Below, piece by piece: positions 24,163-31,702 of a stretch of DNA of 39,180 nucleotides (position 1 is the stretch's first letter; each line of letters begins with the position of its first letter). The notes under the pieces are model-generated. The model was given only the letters and a program-made list of their open reading frames with translations, was not told the DNA's origin and searched no databases. The DNA comes from Candidatus Bathyarchaeota archaeon (GTDB lineage: Archaea; Thermoproteota; Bathyarchaeia; 40CM-2-53-6; RBG-13-38-9), in contig JAOZGX010000030.1 of NCBI GenBank assembly GCA_026015185.1, forward strand, positions 1-39,180, written 5' to 3'. The position numbers and the translations under genes are program-made.

Positions 24163-24291
24163 TTTTCAATTTAATTATTCTGATTTTTAGGCTATCACCA
24201 ATTATAACTCTTTTTATTTCGATAATAAGCGATAAAGTTTTATTTTAATACATTTTAATCTAGACTTTAGAAATCTGGAGTATTATAACTA

Positions 24292-24894
24292 ATGGCAGAT
24301 ATCGAGAAAGTGGAATATAAACCGATTTCTGTTAGGGACTTGCTTATTGAAGTTAAAGACATATCTGAATTAATGATTGATTTAGCATACTCAGCTGCAC
24401 TTTTTGATAATGAGGAGCTTGCTGAAGAAGTGATGGACCTAGAAAGCCAGGTAAAGACTCTAACTTATCTCATTAATATGAATGCAATGCTAGCAGCTAG
24501 AGACGCAGAAGATGCAGAAGCTTTGGTAGGTGTACCGATGGTTGCTAGTTCTGCTGAAAAGATATCTGATGCAGCTGCTGATATAGCCACAATTGTTCTA
24601 AAAGATATTAGAATTCATCCAATTATACGGGATGTTTTTAGAAAAGTTGAAGAACAACTGGCCCGAATAAAAATTGAATCCACATCATTCTTAATCAGTA
24701 AGCGAATAGATGAGTTAAAACTTGCTGCTGAGATTGGTGTCAACATTCTAGCCATGCGTAGAGGTAAAAGATGGATCTTAGACCCAGAAGATGAAGAAAT
24801 AATTCAGGAAGAAGATATATTGATTGTACGTGGAACTCAAAAAGGAATTGAGGAGTTGGGTAAAGCTGCCAAAGGAAAACTGAAGGAATTATGA
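24292..24894 (+). CDS. PhoU domain plus TrkA-C (RCK_C) domain regulatory protein
   Basis: The 200-residue cytoplasmic protein has an all-helical PhoU-like domain (about residues 12-112) with L-L-I-E-V-K-D-I-S-E-L-M-I-D-L-A-Y-S-A and A-E-K-I-S-D-A-A-A-D-I-A. A C-terminal RCK_C/TrkA-C domain follows (about 120-195), with a typical I-G-V-N-I-L-A-M-R-R-G...W-I-L-D-P and E-E-D-I-L-I-V-R-G-T ending. RCK_C domains bind small ligands and gate ion channels or transporters. The next gene is a paralogue, and an MgtE-like transporter is divergent on the other side, so this pair probably controls that transporter. The ATG start has GGAG about eleven bases upstream. Confidence 0.87.
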   Translation: MADIEKVEYKPISVRDLLIEVKDISELMIDLAYSAALFDNEELAEEVMDLESQVKTLTYLINMNAMLAARDAEDAEALVGVPMVASSAEKISDAAADIATIVLKDIRIHPIIRDVFRKVEEQLARIKIESTSFLISKRIDELKLAAEIGVNILAMRRGKRWILDPEDEEIIQEEDILIVRGTQKGIEELGKAAKGKLKEL

Positions 24895-24912
24895 AGAGGT
24901 CAAAAGTTAGGT

Positions 24913-25488
24913 TTGGTTAAAAATAAAAAGGCTTTTGAAAGAATCGTTGAAAACTTAGTCGAACTCAAAGACACATCTGAAATGATGCTTGATTTAGCAT
25001 ATTCTTCTCTATTACTCAAAAGTAAAAGTCTAGCCGAAGAAGTACAATTTCTTGAGGAGCATATGGATGACTTGCATACTGAACTAGAATTACTAGTTCT
25101 TTCCTGTGGATTTAACTCTAAAGAGTCAAAAGATTTCTTAGGTTTAATAAGATTGGGTTTGTTTACAGAGACAATAGCTGATGCAGCTGCACAAATAGCT
25201 GAATTGGTGTTGAGGGGGATAGAACCACACCCTGTTCTAAAGATGGCTATAGAGGAAGCAGAAAAATCTGTAGTTCGAGTAACAGTTCCAAAAAAATCTA
25301 AGTTAATTGGTCAGACAATTAAGAAAGCTAATATTCCTGAAGAGACTGGAATGTGGATTCTGGCTATTCGAAGAGGAAATAGATGGATTAGACCAAGGCC
25401 AAGAGTCATAATTGAAGCTAAAGACACTCTAATTGCATCTGGTTATGCTGATGGAGAAAAAGATTTCATTAAGCTGATCAAAGGTTAA
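24913..25488 (+). CDS. PhoU domain plus TrkA-C (RCK_C) domain regulatory protein, paralogue of the preceding gene
   Basis: The 191-residue protein shares the layout of its neighbour: E-N-L-V-E-L-K-D-T-S-E-M-M-L-D-L-A-Y-S-S in the PhoU-like domain (the same L-K-D-x-S-E-x-M-x-D-L-A-Y-S pattern), then K-L-I-G-Q-T-I-K-K-A-N-I, T-G-M-W-I-L-A-I-R-R-G-N-R-W-I and K-D-T-L-I-A-S-G-Y-A-D-G in the TrkA-C domain. The two genes are separated by 18 bases and form an operon. The proteins may form a hetero-oligomer, one per half of the two-repeat transporter encoded at 22888-24162. The start is TTG 24913, with GAGGT at 24896-24900 rather far upstream (12 bases). Confidence 0.86.
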   Translation: MVKNKKAFERIVENLVELKDTSEMMLDLAYSSLLLKSKSLAEEVQFLEEHMDDLHTELELLVLSCGFNSKESKDFLGLIRLGLFTETIADAAAQIAELVLRGIEPHPVLKMAIEEAEKSVVRVTVPKKSKLIGQTIKKANIPEETGMWILAIRRGNRWIRPRPRVIIEAKDTLIASGYADGEKDFIKLIKG

Positions 25489-25644
25489 GATATGCTTGAC
25501 ATTAAGTTAATGCACTTTTTACTTCTTCCAATTATTCATTAGGCATCTCAACAAGATTTCTATAACCATCTATTTAATGGAATGTGATAAAGAAACATTG
25601 GTTTGAATTTAATCTTAACAACTTTACATGGACTAAATGTAAAA

Positions 25645-26208
25645 TTAAGGAAGATCTCCTGTCCAGGGCTTGTAGAGGTCATTCTTAATATTCAATTGCA
25701 TTAACACTCGACCAACGATAAAATCAACTATTTGTTCGACATTTTTTGGTTTATGATAGAAAGCTGGGCAAGCAGGAATAATAGACACATTCAATTTCGC
25801 CAATTTTAGAAGATTTTCAAGATGTATTGCATTCATGGGAGTTTCTCGGGGAACAATAATCAACTTTCTACCTTCTTTTAACGCCACATCTGCAACTCTA
25901 CGGATTAAATTATCGGAATATCCATTTGCTATTGCAGCGGCCGTATTCATAGAACAAGGAATAATTATCATTGCATCAAAAGTTTGAGAGCCACTGGAAA
26001 TAGGGGATGATAAATCATCTATTTCGTAATTCTTAGAAGCAATTTTTATCAAATCAATTGGATTAATTTCTAATTCATATTCAATTATCTTTTTTGCAGG
26101 TTCAGAAACTATCAAATACGTTTCTATTTTCTTTGATTTTAAGAATTTTAAAAGGCGTGAAGGATATACCATCCCACTTGCACCTGTAATTGCAACAATT
26201 AATTTCAT
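25645..26208 (-). CDS. ubiX: Flavin prenyltransferase UbiX
   Basis: The 187-residue protein makes prenylated FMN, the cofactor of UbiD-type decarboxylases, from FMN and dimethylallyl phosphate. Motifs are I-V-A-I-T-G-A-S-G-M at the N-terminus, the S-G-S of the flavin site near residue 72, I-I-P-C-S-M-N-T-A-A-A-I-A, V-P-R-E-T-P-M and the late P-A-C-P-A-F-Y-H-K-P. Full length. No ubiD gene is in the window. In archaea the pair can act in menaquinone or aromatic-acid metabolism and in the archaeal mevalonate route through phosphomevalonate decarboxylation. It is divergent from the PPAT gene. Confidence 0.94.
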   Translation of the reverse strand: MKLIVAITGASGMVYPSRLLKFLKSKKIETYLIVSEPAKKIIEYELEINPIDLIKIASKNYEIDDLSSPISSGSQTFDAMIIIPCSMNTAAAIANGYSDNLIRRVADVALKEGRKLIIVPRETPMNAIHLENLLKLAKLNVSIIPACPAFYHKPKNVEQIVDFIVGRVLMQLNIKNDLYKPWTGDLP

Positions 26209-26311
26209 TTTATATCACGACAAGAGGCTATTCTATCAATACTTTATTTAAAAACATCGTCAAGATAATTAATGAAGATATTGAATTGTTGCGGTCTGAT
26301 AGTGATTTCTC

Positions 26312-26803
26312 ATGACTAAAAAACAGTTTAAAAAACTAGCATTGGGAGGGACATTCGACATAGTCCATAAAGGACATGAAGAATTATTCTCAAAGGCATT
26401 TGAGCTGGGTGAAGAGATCATTGTTGGTATTACATCTGATGAATTTGTGCAGGAGATGTACAAAGACCACTCTATAAATGAATATGAATCTAGAAAAAAT
26501 CAATTGTTGGAATTCATAAAACAAATAGCTTCAGAGGATCGTTGTATTGTAGTCCCTTTGGATGATCCATATGGACCAACAATTCATGACAAATCAATCG
26601 AAGCGATCATAGTAAGCAAAGAAAGTGAAAAAACAGCAGATATCATTAATAAAATCAGAATTGATAATGAATTTAAGCCATTGGAGATTATATCAATTGA
26701 GTTTATTCTAGCTGAGGACGGAGAACCAATTTCTACTACCCGCATAAAAAAAGGAATTATAGACAAAAACGGGAAATTAATTAGTAAAATTAGTACGGAC
26801 TAG
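26312..26803 (+). CDS. coaD: Phosphopantetheine adenylyltransferase, archaeal type
   Basis: The 163-residue protein makes dephospho-CoA from 4'-phosphopantetheine and ATP. The nucleotidyltransferase signature G-G-T-F-D-I-V-H-K-G-H is at residues 12-22, and the second ATP-binding motif appears as I-S-T-T-R-I-K-K-G at about 144-152. The archaeal/eukaryotic (COG1019) form differs from bacterial CoaD in the middle region, which this protein follows, including V-G-I-T-S-D-E-F-V after the signature. The N-terminus M-T-K-K-Q-F-K-K-L-A-L-G-G-T-F fits the family. It is convergent with the glycosyltransferase gene, five bases apart. Confidence 0.94.
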   Translation: MTKKQFKKLALGGTFDIVHKGHEELFSKAFELGEEIIVGITSDEFVQEMYKDHSINEYESRKNQLLEFIKQIASEDRCIVVPLDDPYGPTIHDKSIEAIIVSKESEKTADIINKIRIDNEFKPLEIISIEFILAEDGEPISTTRIKKGIIDKNGKLISKISTD

Positions 26804-26808
26804 AGCCA

Positions 26809-27675
26809 TTACCTTTTTAGCAACCCTTCATAAATAGGAATAATTCGATCGACTATCTTCGATCTATCATGATTAGTTTCTACATACTTTCGGCCTTTTT
26901 TACCATATTGCTTACGAATATTTTCGTCATCTAAATCCGACATGCTTTCTAGATTAATTGCAGGTATCTCTTCATTATACAAATTCTTATTGATATTGCT
27001 TAATACTGGCTTTTCACATGCCATTCCTTCCAGTTGAACGTTCTGCAATATTCCTAATTTAAACTCGCCCACTATAACATCTCCTAAATTATAAATAGCC
27101 GGCATTGATTTATGAGGAATGCTTTGGATGAATTTCAAAGTCCAGTTATCTTTCTTAATTTTATTAAATTGCCGTATAAAAGTTTCAGTGCCCTTGGTTT
27201 CTTCATTACGCACATTAGCATAAATAAAGACAAGTTCAGAACCATCTTTCCTGATATTCTGTTCTGGTTTAAAGAGATCTGTGTTTATTGGATTTGGAAT
27301 GTATTCAGCCGTCTCATTATATTTTGTAGCAATATTTAGTATGTCCGGGGTCGAGACCAAGACTTTCTTTGCATTTTGAAGATTGTGTTTTATCATCGAA
27401 CTCCATTTTTTGTTTATTTCCCACCTTAGATCACTTCCATGGCAATGTAAAACATCAAGATGTTTTAAAAGATCCACCAAAAAAGCATCTTGAAGAGCAT
27501 AATTAACATGAAATATATCTGCTCGACTAGCTAGAATTTTAAAAAAAATACCCCAGGTTTTATCGAGTAATCCTCTAGATCTTGGCGAATACTTTGAATT
27601 ATGTCCTCGTTCGATAAGCACTTCATGGATATTCATCCCGACAAATGCACAATCACTAATGATAGAGATCTTCAT
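26809..27675 (-). CDS. GT4-family glycosyltransferase
   Basis: The product of about 288 residues has the two-domain GT-B plan: an N-terminal domain starting M-K-I-S-I-I-S-D-C-A, with D-V-L-H-C-H-G-S-D-L-R-W in the middle, and a C-terminal nucleotide-sugar domain with Y-I-P-N-P-I-N-T-D-L-F-K, then V-Q-L-E-G-M-A-C-E-K-P-V-L, which is the E-x-x-x-x-x-x-P-V/L donor motif of GT4 enzymes. It is shorter than most GT4 proteins (about 350-400), mainly in the N-terminal domain. Donor and acceptor are unknown; a role in glycan or glycolipid synthesis on the cytoplasmic face is likely. ATG 27675 gives the normal GT4 N-terminus; an ATG 12 bases upstream (27687) is possible. No ribosome binding site is visible for either. 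Confidence 0.8.
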   Translation of the reverse strand: MKISIISDCAFVGMNIHEVLIERGHNSKYSPRSRGLLDKTWGIFFKILASRADIFHVNYALQDAFLVDLLKHLDVLHCHGSDLRWEINKKWSSMIKHNLQNAKKVLVSTPDILNIATKYNETAEYIPNPINTDLFKPEQNIRKDGSELVFIYANVRNEETKGTETFIRQFNKIKKDNWTLKFIQSIPHKSMPAIYNLGDVIVGEFKLGILQNVQLEGMACEKPVLSNINKNLYNEEIPAINLESMSDLDDENIRKQYGKKGRKYVETNHDRSKIVDRIIPIYEGLLKR

Positions 27676-27836
27676 GGGGATTATCATCTAATTATTTTTT
27701 AGACTCAATCTTGTTTAGTGAATTTACAATATAGGTTTTTTATATTATATGGCAATTATTCTCAATAAGTTTAATAATATTCTCAAACTAAGAAATGTCT
27801 GGCTCTAATTATTTAACAAGTCAAGAATATGCTACA

Positions 27837-27844
27837 TTTAAATA
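27837..27844 (+). promoter_or_regulatory. TATA box (TTTAAATA) of the CBM9-like gene
   Basis: A consensus archaeal TATA element is centred about 29 bases before the ATG at 27870. Because archaeal transcription starts some 25-27 bases after the TATA centre, the mRNA would be almost leaderless, which agrees with the absence of a Shine-Dalgarno sequence before this gene. Confidence 0.55.
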
Positions 27845-27869
27845 ACATCGGTTTTCCTACACTTAATTC

Positions 27870-28820
27870 ATGAAACGCTTATTGTGGATTATACTTTCGC
27901 TCATTTTAATTACTATAGTGCAAGTATTACCTGTAGTCGCTCAACAAGATTACACAATAATCTGTAATGAGATGGATACAACTATAGTTTTTGATGGTAA
28001 ATGGACTACTAACGAAGAATGGAAAGATGGTACTCCTATATCTATTAGATTTAATCCTACTGCGCAGGAAGCTGGCCTTATAAATAACGGCACCGTACAT
28101 TGTTTGATAAAACATAATGGTGAGAATTTATATACTCTTATCGATGCTGTTTCATCAACTGATCCTTTGGGAAATTTAACTTCTGGAGGATGGGATTTCT
28201 ATGGAGTATGCATTGACTTTAATAATGAAAAGTCTGAATACCCGATGAAAGACGATTTAATTATTTCAATAACCTGGTGGCTTCAAAATGGGAGCTACTG
28301 GATAATGAATGGTTTTGGTAGCGTTACAGAACCTGGATGGGATACTGTAAACGCAAGAAAAGATCCTGTATATTTAAAACACTCCATTAGTTCATCACCA
28401 TTCTCTGAGACACCCCATGTAGTATGCGAATTAGCCATTCCATTAGAAGATATGAGCGATGAAATTGGTTTTGCAGTTGTTGCTATTAATTTTCCAAAAA
28501 AAACTATTAATACGTGGCCAGACAATTTTGTGGACGGTTCACCGAAAACTTGGGGAACCGTAATTATTAATAAAACAACCAAAATCATTGAGGCACCAAT
28601 TTCTAATCAAACAACCAAACCAGCCCAAAATCAAACCACATCTCCTCCAACCGAAGAAATAATTACAACACCTTCCCCAACTGGAGAAATCGATGAGAAC
28701 GGTTTAATGAATATTCAAGAATTTCTTTCTACGCAAACGATCTTCATATTGGCTATCAGTACGGTATTAGTTATCGCAATTATTTTAATAGCTAAGCATA
28801 TTCTAAAAAGAAAGAAATGA
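27870..28820 (+). CDS. Membrane-anchored secreted protein with a CBM9/DOMON-like domain
   Basis: The 316-residue protein has a signal peptide (about residues 1-24, ending V-V-A-Q-Q), a beta-sandwich domain from about 30 to 220, a Thr/Pro/Gln-rich linker (about 235-275) and a C-terminal membrane helix (about 288-308) followed by K-R-K-K. The domain starts I-V-F-D-G-K-W-T-T-N-E-E-W, the T-I-D-G-x-W-x-x-x-E-W pattern of carbohydrate-binding family 9-like domains, and has N-L-Y-T-L-I-D-A and Y-G-V-C-I-D-F-N-N-E-K in later strands. It would be displayed outside the cell on a short stalk and could bind a sugar, haem or another ligand. Several N-x-T/S sequons suit N-glycosylation. It is convergent with the DUF4349 gene. 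Confidence 0.78.
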   Translation: MKRLLWIILSLILITIVQVLPVVAQQDYTIICNEMDTTIVFDGKWTTNEEWKDGTPISIRFNPTAQEAGLINNGTVHCLIKHNGENLYTLIDAVSSTDPLGNLTSGGWDFYGVCIDFNNEKSEYPMKDDLIISITWWLQNGSYWIMNGFGSVTEPGWDTVNARKDPVYLKHSISSSPFSETPHVVCELAIPLEDMSDEIGFAVVAINFPKKTINTWPDNFVDGSPKTWGTVIINKTTKIIEAPISNQTTKPAQNQTTSPPTEEIITTPSPTGEIDENGLMNIQEFLSTQTIFILAISTVLVIAIILIAKHILKRKK

Positions 28821-28836
28821 TGTTTTAGGTTCTACG

Positions 28837-29724
28837 CTATTTCTTCCGAACTTTTTTCCTTTTCGTTACTTTGCTGTATATATAATATGCAGGTATTCCG
28901 ATAATAGCAAACGGTAAAAGCGATACTGTGATGATTATCAACCCACGAACAACCACAAAAAAGCCATTAAGAGCTGTTTGGAAAACCTCTCCCCAATCCA
29001 TTCCCGGGGGTGTGAAAGTAGGTGAAGGCTCTCTGAGTCTAACAGTAATAACAGACATCTCTACGTTACTTTCAAGATATTTTATCTGCCCTTGCAGATA
29101 TTCTATCTCGCTCCTTGTATTCGTAAGCATACTCTCAACCTCAAGTATCTCTTCTATAGTTGTCGCCATTTCAAGTATTTCATGCAATCTATTCTCTTGT
29201 TTTTGTAGATTACCCAACCTTGCTTTTAGATCAATATAGCGTTCAGTTACATCATCACTAGTAGTACTTGCATCCAATACCTCGCCATAGCTCTCTATTG
29301 AAGTGATTATGCTTTGAAATTGGTTTTGAGGAATTCGGATGGTAATTTCTGCTCGATTCTGCGCTCCGTATGATGATCTAGATGAACCCGCTACGTAACC
29401 ATTATGACTTTCAGCAAGATTTCTTATTTTATTCAAAGTCTCCACTATATCTTCTGTTTCTATAGTAATATATCCTTTGTAAACGACCATCCTCTCAGTT
29501 ACATCTGAGGATTCTTCAGAATTGAATCGTTCGCCAGAGTCTGCGGCATGCATTAGAGTTTCATAGTCGTATCCTGGTTCTTTAGAAGCTGGCATTGGAG
29601 AAATATCATAGTAGTTTAGGTAACCTTCTTTTCCATATTGATAGGCAGAGCTTCCGATGTAGGCTGCTGCGATTAATATTATGACTACAGCAATTGCGAA
29701 AAGTATTTTTCGATTTTTAATCAT
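28837..29724 (-). CDS. DUF4349-domain membrane protein
   Basis: The 295-residue protein has an N-terminal membrane segment (about 7-27), an extracellular DUF4349 domain from about 75 to 255 and a C-terminal membrane helix (about 258-283) followed by a basic tail. The DUF4349 core is recognisable from V-V-Y-K-G-Y-I-T-I-E-T-E-D, R-I-P-Q-N-Q-F, D-V-T-E-R-Y-I-D-L-K-A-R-L-G-N-L-Q-K-Q-E and a long coiled coil (about 165-225), then V-E-M-S-V-I-T-V-R-L-R-E-P. The family is found in bacterial and archaeal envelopes and its function is unknown. The promoter region at 29750-29790 holds an operator-like palindrome that recurs at neighbouring genes. Confidence 0.87.
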   Translation of the reverse strand: MIKNRKILFAIAVVIILIAAAYIGSSAYQYGKEGYLNYYDISPMPASKEPGYDYETLMHAADSGERFNSEESSDVTERMVVYKGYITIETEDIVETLNKIRNLAESHNGYVAGSSRSSYGAQNRAEITIRIPQNQFQSIITSIESYGEVLDASTTSDDVTERYIDLKARLGNLQKQENRLHEILEMATTIEEILEVESMLTNTRSEIEYLQGQIKYLESNVEMSVITVRLREPSPTFTPPGMDWGEVFQTALNGFFVVVRGLIIITVSLLPFAIIGIPAYYIYSKVTKRKKVRKK

Positions 29725-29770
29725 TTTTAATCGATTATCTTATTATTGCATATGATTATAAAATACTAGA

Positions 29771-29789
29771 TTTTAGAACAATTTGTTCA
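29771..29789. promoter_or_regulatory. Operator-like site A, upstream of the DUF4349 gene
   Basis: The site contains the palindrome GAACAATTTGTTC (29776-29788; six-base arms around one central base), preceded by TTTTA. On the minus strand it lies immediately upstream of a TATA-like TTTTATAATC (about 29751-29760) that would serve the DUF4349 gene. It shares TTAGAACA (29773-29780) with sites B and C. Confidence 0.45.
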
Positions 29790-29793
29790 CTGA

Positions 29794-29817
29794 TTAGAAC
29801 AGTTTTATGAACAATTC
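29794..29817. promoter_or_regulatory. Operator-like site B, upstream of the winged-helix gene
   Basis: TTAGAACAGTT (29794-29804) is followed by GAACAATTC (29809-29817). The 11-base first part recurs exactly, in reverse orientation, at 30321-30331. The site lies about 45-65 bases before the start codon of the winged-helix regulator, a position that suggests autoregulation. Confidence 0.45.
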
Positions 29818-29860
29818 AAATAATAAGATACTAACAAAATATTATTTCTGAGGCATTATT

Positions 29861-30310
29861 TTGACATTGAAATTTGACGAAGATCATATAGAAACTCAAT
29901 TGAAAGGCAGAACTTTGCAGATCTATTGGCATTTCCTAAGCCTTGGAAAGAAATCTATTGGGGTACGTGAACTCCAGCGAGCACTCAATTTAAGCAGCCC
30001 ATCTGTAGCTTTTCATCACCTTGAGAAACTACGTAGACTGGGTTTACTTCAAAAGAAAATTACTGGAGATTATTATCTTGTTCAGAAAGTAAAAGTAGGT
30101 ATACTAAAGCAATTTATTGGCCTTGGAAAATTATTACTTCCTAGGTATTTATTTTATGCAATATTTTTTACAACAATACTTGTTTCCTATTTAATCATAT
30201 ACGATCAATCTTTGAGCTTTCATAATGTTGTAGCTTTGATTTTTGGAGCATCTTCATGTTTAATTCTATGGTACGAGACTTTCAGAATCTTGAAACAAAT
30301 TCCCTTTTAG
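29861..30310 (+). CDS. Winged-helix transcriptional regulator with two C-terminal membrane spans
   Basis: The 149-residue protein combines an N-terminal winged helix-turn-helix (about residues 15-72) with two C-terminal membrane helices (about 86-110 and 116-137). The DNA-binding part reads I-G-V-R-E-L-Q-R-A-L-N-L-S-S-P-S-V-A-F-H-H-L-E-K-L-R-R-L-G-L: helix, turn and recognition helix, as in ArsR/MarR-like archaeal regulators. A membrane-tethered regulator could sense an envelope signal. Repeated TTAGAACA sites before this gene, before the divergent DUF4349 gene and before the downstream gene at 30378 make it the obvious candidate to bind them. The start is TTG 29861; the T-L-K-F beginning fits, and no longer start is plausible. 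Confidence 0.82.
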   Translation: MTLKFDEDHIETQLKGRTLQIYWHFLSLGKKSIGVRELQRALNLSSPSVAFHHLEKLRRLGLLQKKITGDYYLVQKVKVGILKQFIGLGKLLLPRYLFYAIFFTTILVSYLIIYDQSLSFHNVVALIFGASSCLILWYETFRILKQIPF

Positions 30311-30316
30311 AATATA

Positions 30317-30336
30317 TTTTAACTGTTCTAAAATAT
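30317..30336. promoter_or_regulatory. Operator-like site C, upstream of the gene at 30378
   Basis: AACTGTTCTAA (30321-30331) is the exact reverse complement of the 11-base core of site B, and its flanks TTTT and AATAT resemble those of site A. It sits just upstream of a TATA-like ATATATTTAA (about 30341-30350) and 47 bases before the start codon of the exported protein gene at 30378. Confidence 0.45.
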
Positions 30337-30377
30337 GGTCATATATTTAACAAATACATAGTAATAATGAGTGAAAG

Positions 30378-30968
30378 ATGAACTTAAGAAAGCAAATAGT
30401 AGTTTCCAGTATTGCTGCATTGATAATTGGATTTATCATAATCTTATCACCAACTCTTCTAGTAAATCAATTAGGATTTCAGAAATCCTTCCAAGATGAA
30501 AGTATGGGGGCCCCAGAGGCAGCTCAAGATAATATTATGGCTCAAGATAAATTCGCATCTAGTAGAGGTTCAGAATTATTACCTTTTATGTTTGAAATTG
30601 ACTTGGAATCTTCTTCTGGATTTGAAGAAAAATATCTATCACATAATAATTTTGGAACACCTGTGTTTGTTATCTCAGAGCAAAAATCCGCAAAGATTAC
30701 TTTAACTGTCTCTTCGCTTTCTAATGATTATCTTCAGACATCACTCAAAAGAATAGATGGTCCACCGAACGGAGTAATTATTACGCCTAATGAAGAATTC
30801 ATTAACTTGCAGCCTTTTGAACAAAAGAAAATAGAATTAGAAATTATTGCATTTCCTTCTTCAGATTCTGTGGCTCTAGACGAAGCAATTGAAGGGAAAT
30901 ATATCCAGATATTGCTTAGTGGAAATGGGCATGATGTGGCAACAGGTTTTTGGCTTAAGATAATATAG
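30378..30968 (+). CDS. Membrane-anchored extracytoplasmic protein, unrecognised
   Basis: The 196-residue protein has an N-terminal hydrophobic segment (about residues 8-30) acting as signal or anchor, a polar Gln/Asp/Ala-rich linker (35-70), and a beta-rich domain from about 75 to 196. That domain has V-F-V-I-S-E-Q-K-S-A-K-I-T-L-T-V-S-S-L, N-L-Q-P-F-E-Q-K-K-I-E-L-E-I and a terminal G-K-Y-I-Q-I-L-L-S-G-N-G-H-D-V-A-T-G-F-W-L-K-I-I. Alternating strands and a G-x-Y-x-I-x-L-S-G ending resemble Ig-like domains of surface proteins. The function is unknown. Its promoter carries site C, shared with the winged-helix and DUF4349 genes, so it is probably part of the same response. Confidence 0.65.
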   Translation: MNLRKQIVVSSIAALIIGFIIILSPTLLVNQLGFQKSFQDESMGAPEAAQDNIMAQDKFASSRGSELLPFMFEIDLESSSGFEEKYLSHNNFGTPVFVISEQKSAKITLTVSSLSNDYLQTSLKRIDGPPNGVIITPNEEFINLQPFEQKKIELEIIAFPSSDSVALDEAIEGKYIQILLSGNGHDVATGFWLKII

Positions 30969-31058
30969 ATTACAATTACGAATTAACTCTAAGAAAATAT
31001 CCAATATTATCGCCAAGTTTTTTATAATAACGTACAAATACCTAAGAAGAGATGAACG

Positions 31059-31658
31059 TTGTCTTATTATGCTAGTAGAATTCCAAAACCATTGAGATTA
31101 TTCAGCGCTATTATAGCTGGGATTACTGGAGCTTGGTTTATCTTATTCCTGGCTAAAGTTATTCCCCGATTCTTTGAGTTTGAACCTTTCATTTTTTCAG
31201 GTGAAGAATTACTAATAGTGGCCCTTGCTGGGTTAGTGTTTGGATACTATCTAAGTAAATCACTTTCCGGATTAACCGAATCCTGCGCTTTGATCAGTGC
31301 AGCATTCATATGGATGCTTCTGTCTGCAATATACGATTATCCACCATTTTTCTATGGGGGTATTAACCAAGATTATCTGTTAGCATTCATTCTTTTAGCT
31401 ATCTTTGCATTTTCTCTAAACCTTTCAGGTGCTTTGAGTTCATCACCTTCAGCTCAGAATATCTTTGATACTTTGTGCAGTCGCGTTGCTTGGTACATAT
31501 TTTGGCTACATGTTGGTTTCGTGTACATACTTCCAATATTTCTAAGAACACTTTCTGAACCTATTGGACAAAATTTTCTCTATCTATTGATATTGAGTAT
31601 AGGTTGGATAGCCGCTTTATATCTGGTCAGTGTCTTTACATCTAGAATGGCGCAATAA
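31059..31658 (+). CDS. Polytopic membrane protein, unrecognised
   Basis: The 199-residue protein has about six membrane helices (approximately 15-38, 48-68, 75-93, 104-122, 140-165 and 172-193) and short loops. The loop after the third helix reads Y-D-Y-P-P-F-F-Y-G-G-I-N. I recognise no family or catalytic residues. It begins with TTG 31059 preceded by GAGATG (31047-31052). It lies 90 bases downstream of the exported protein gene on the same strand; site C-like sequences are not present before it, so it may be read through from that gene or have its own promoter (AT-rich stretch near 31018-31028). Confidence 0.6.
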   Translation: MSYYASRIPKPLRLFSAIIAGITGAWFILFLAKVIPRFFEFEPFIFSGEELLIVALAGLVFGYYLSKSLSGLTESCALISAAFIWMLLSAIYDYPPFFYGGINQDYLLAFILLAIFAFSLNLSGALSSSPSAQNIFDTLCSRVAWYIFWLHVGFVYILPIFLRTLSEPIGQNFLYLLILSIGWIAALYLVSVFTSRMAQ

Positions 31659-31702
31659 ATTATGCAATTAATTCTTTTTTCAAAGAATTCTTTTACTAAA
31701 GA

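Noticed and set aside
27112-27339. A plus-strand frame opposite the GT4 glycosyltransferase
   Set aside because: It is antisense to a gene with clear GT4 motifs and has no start signals or domain.
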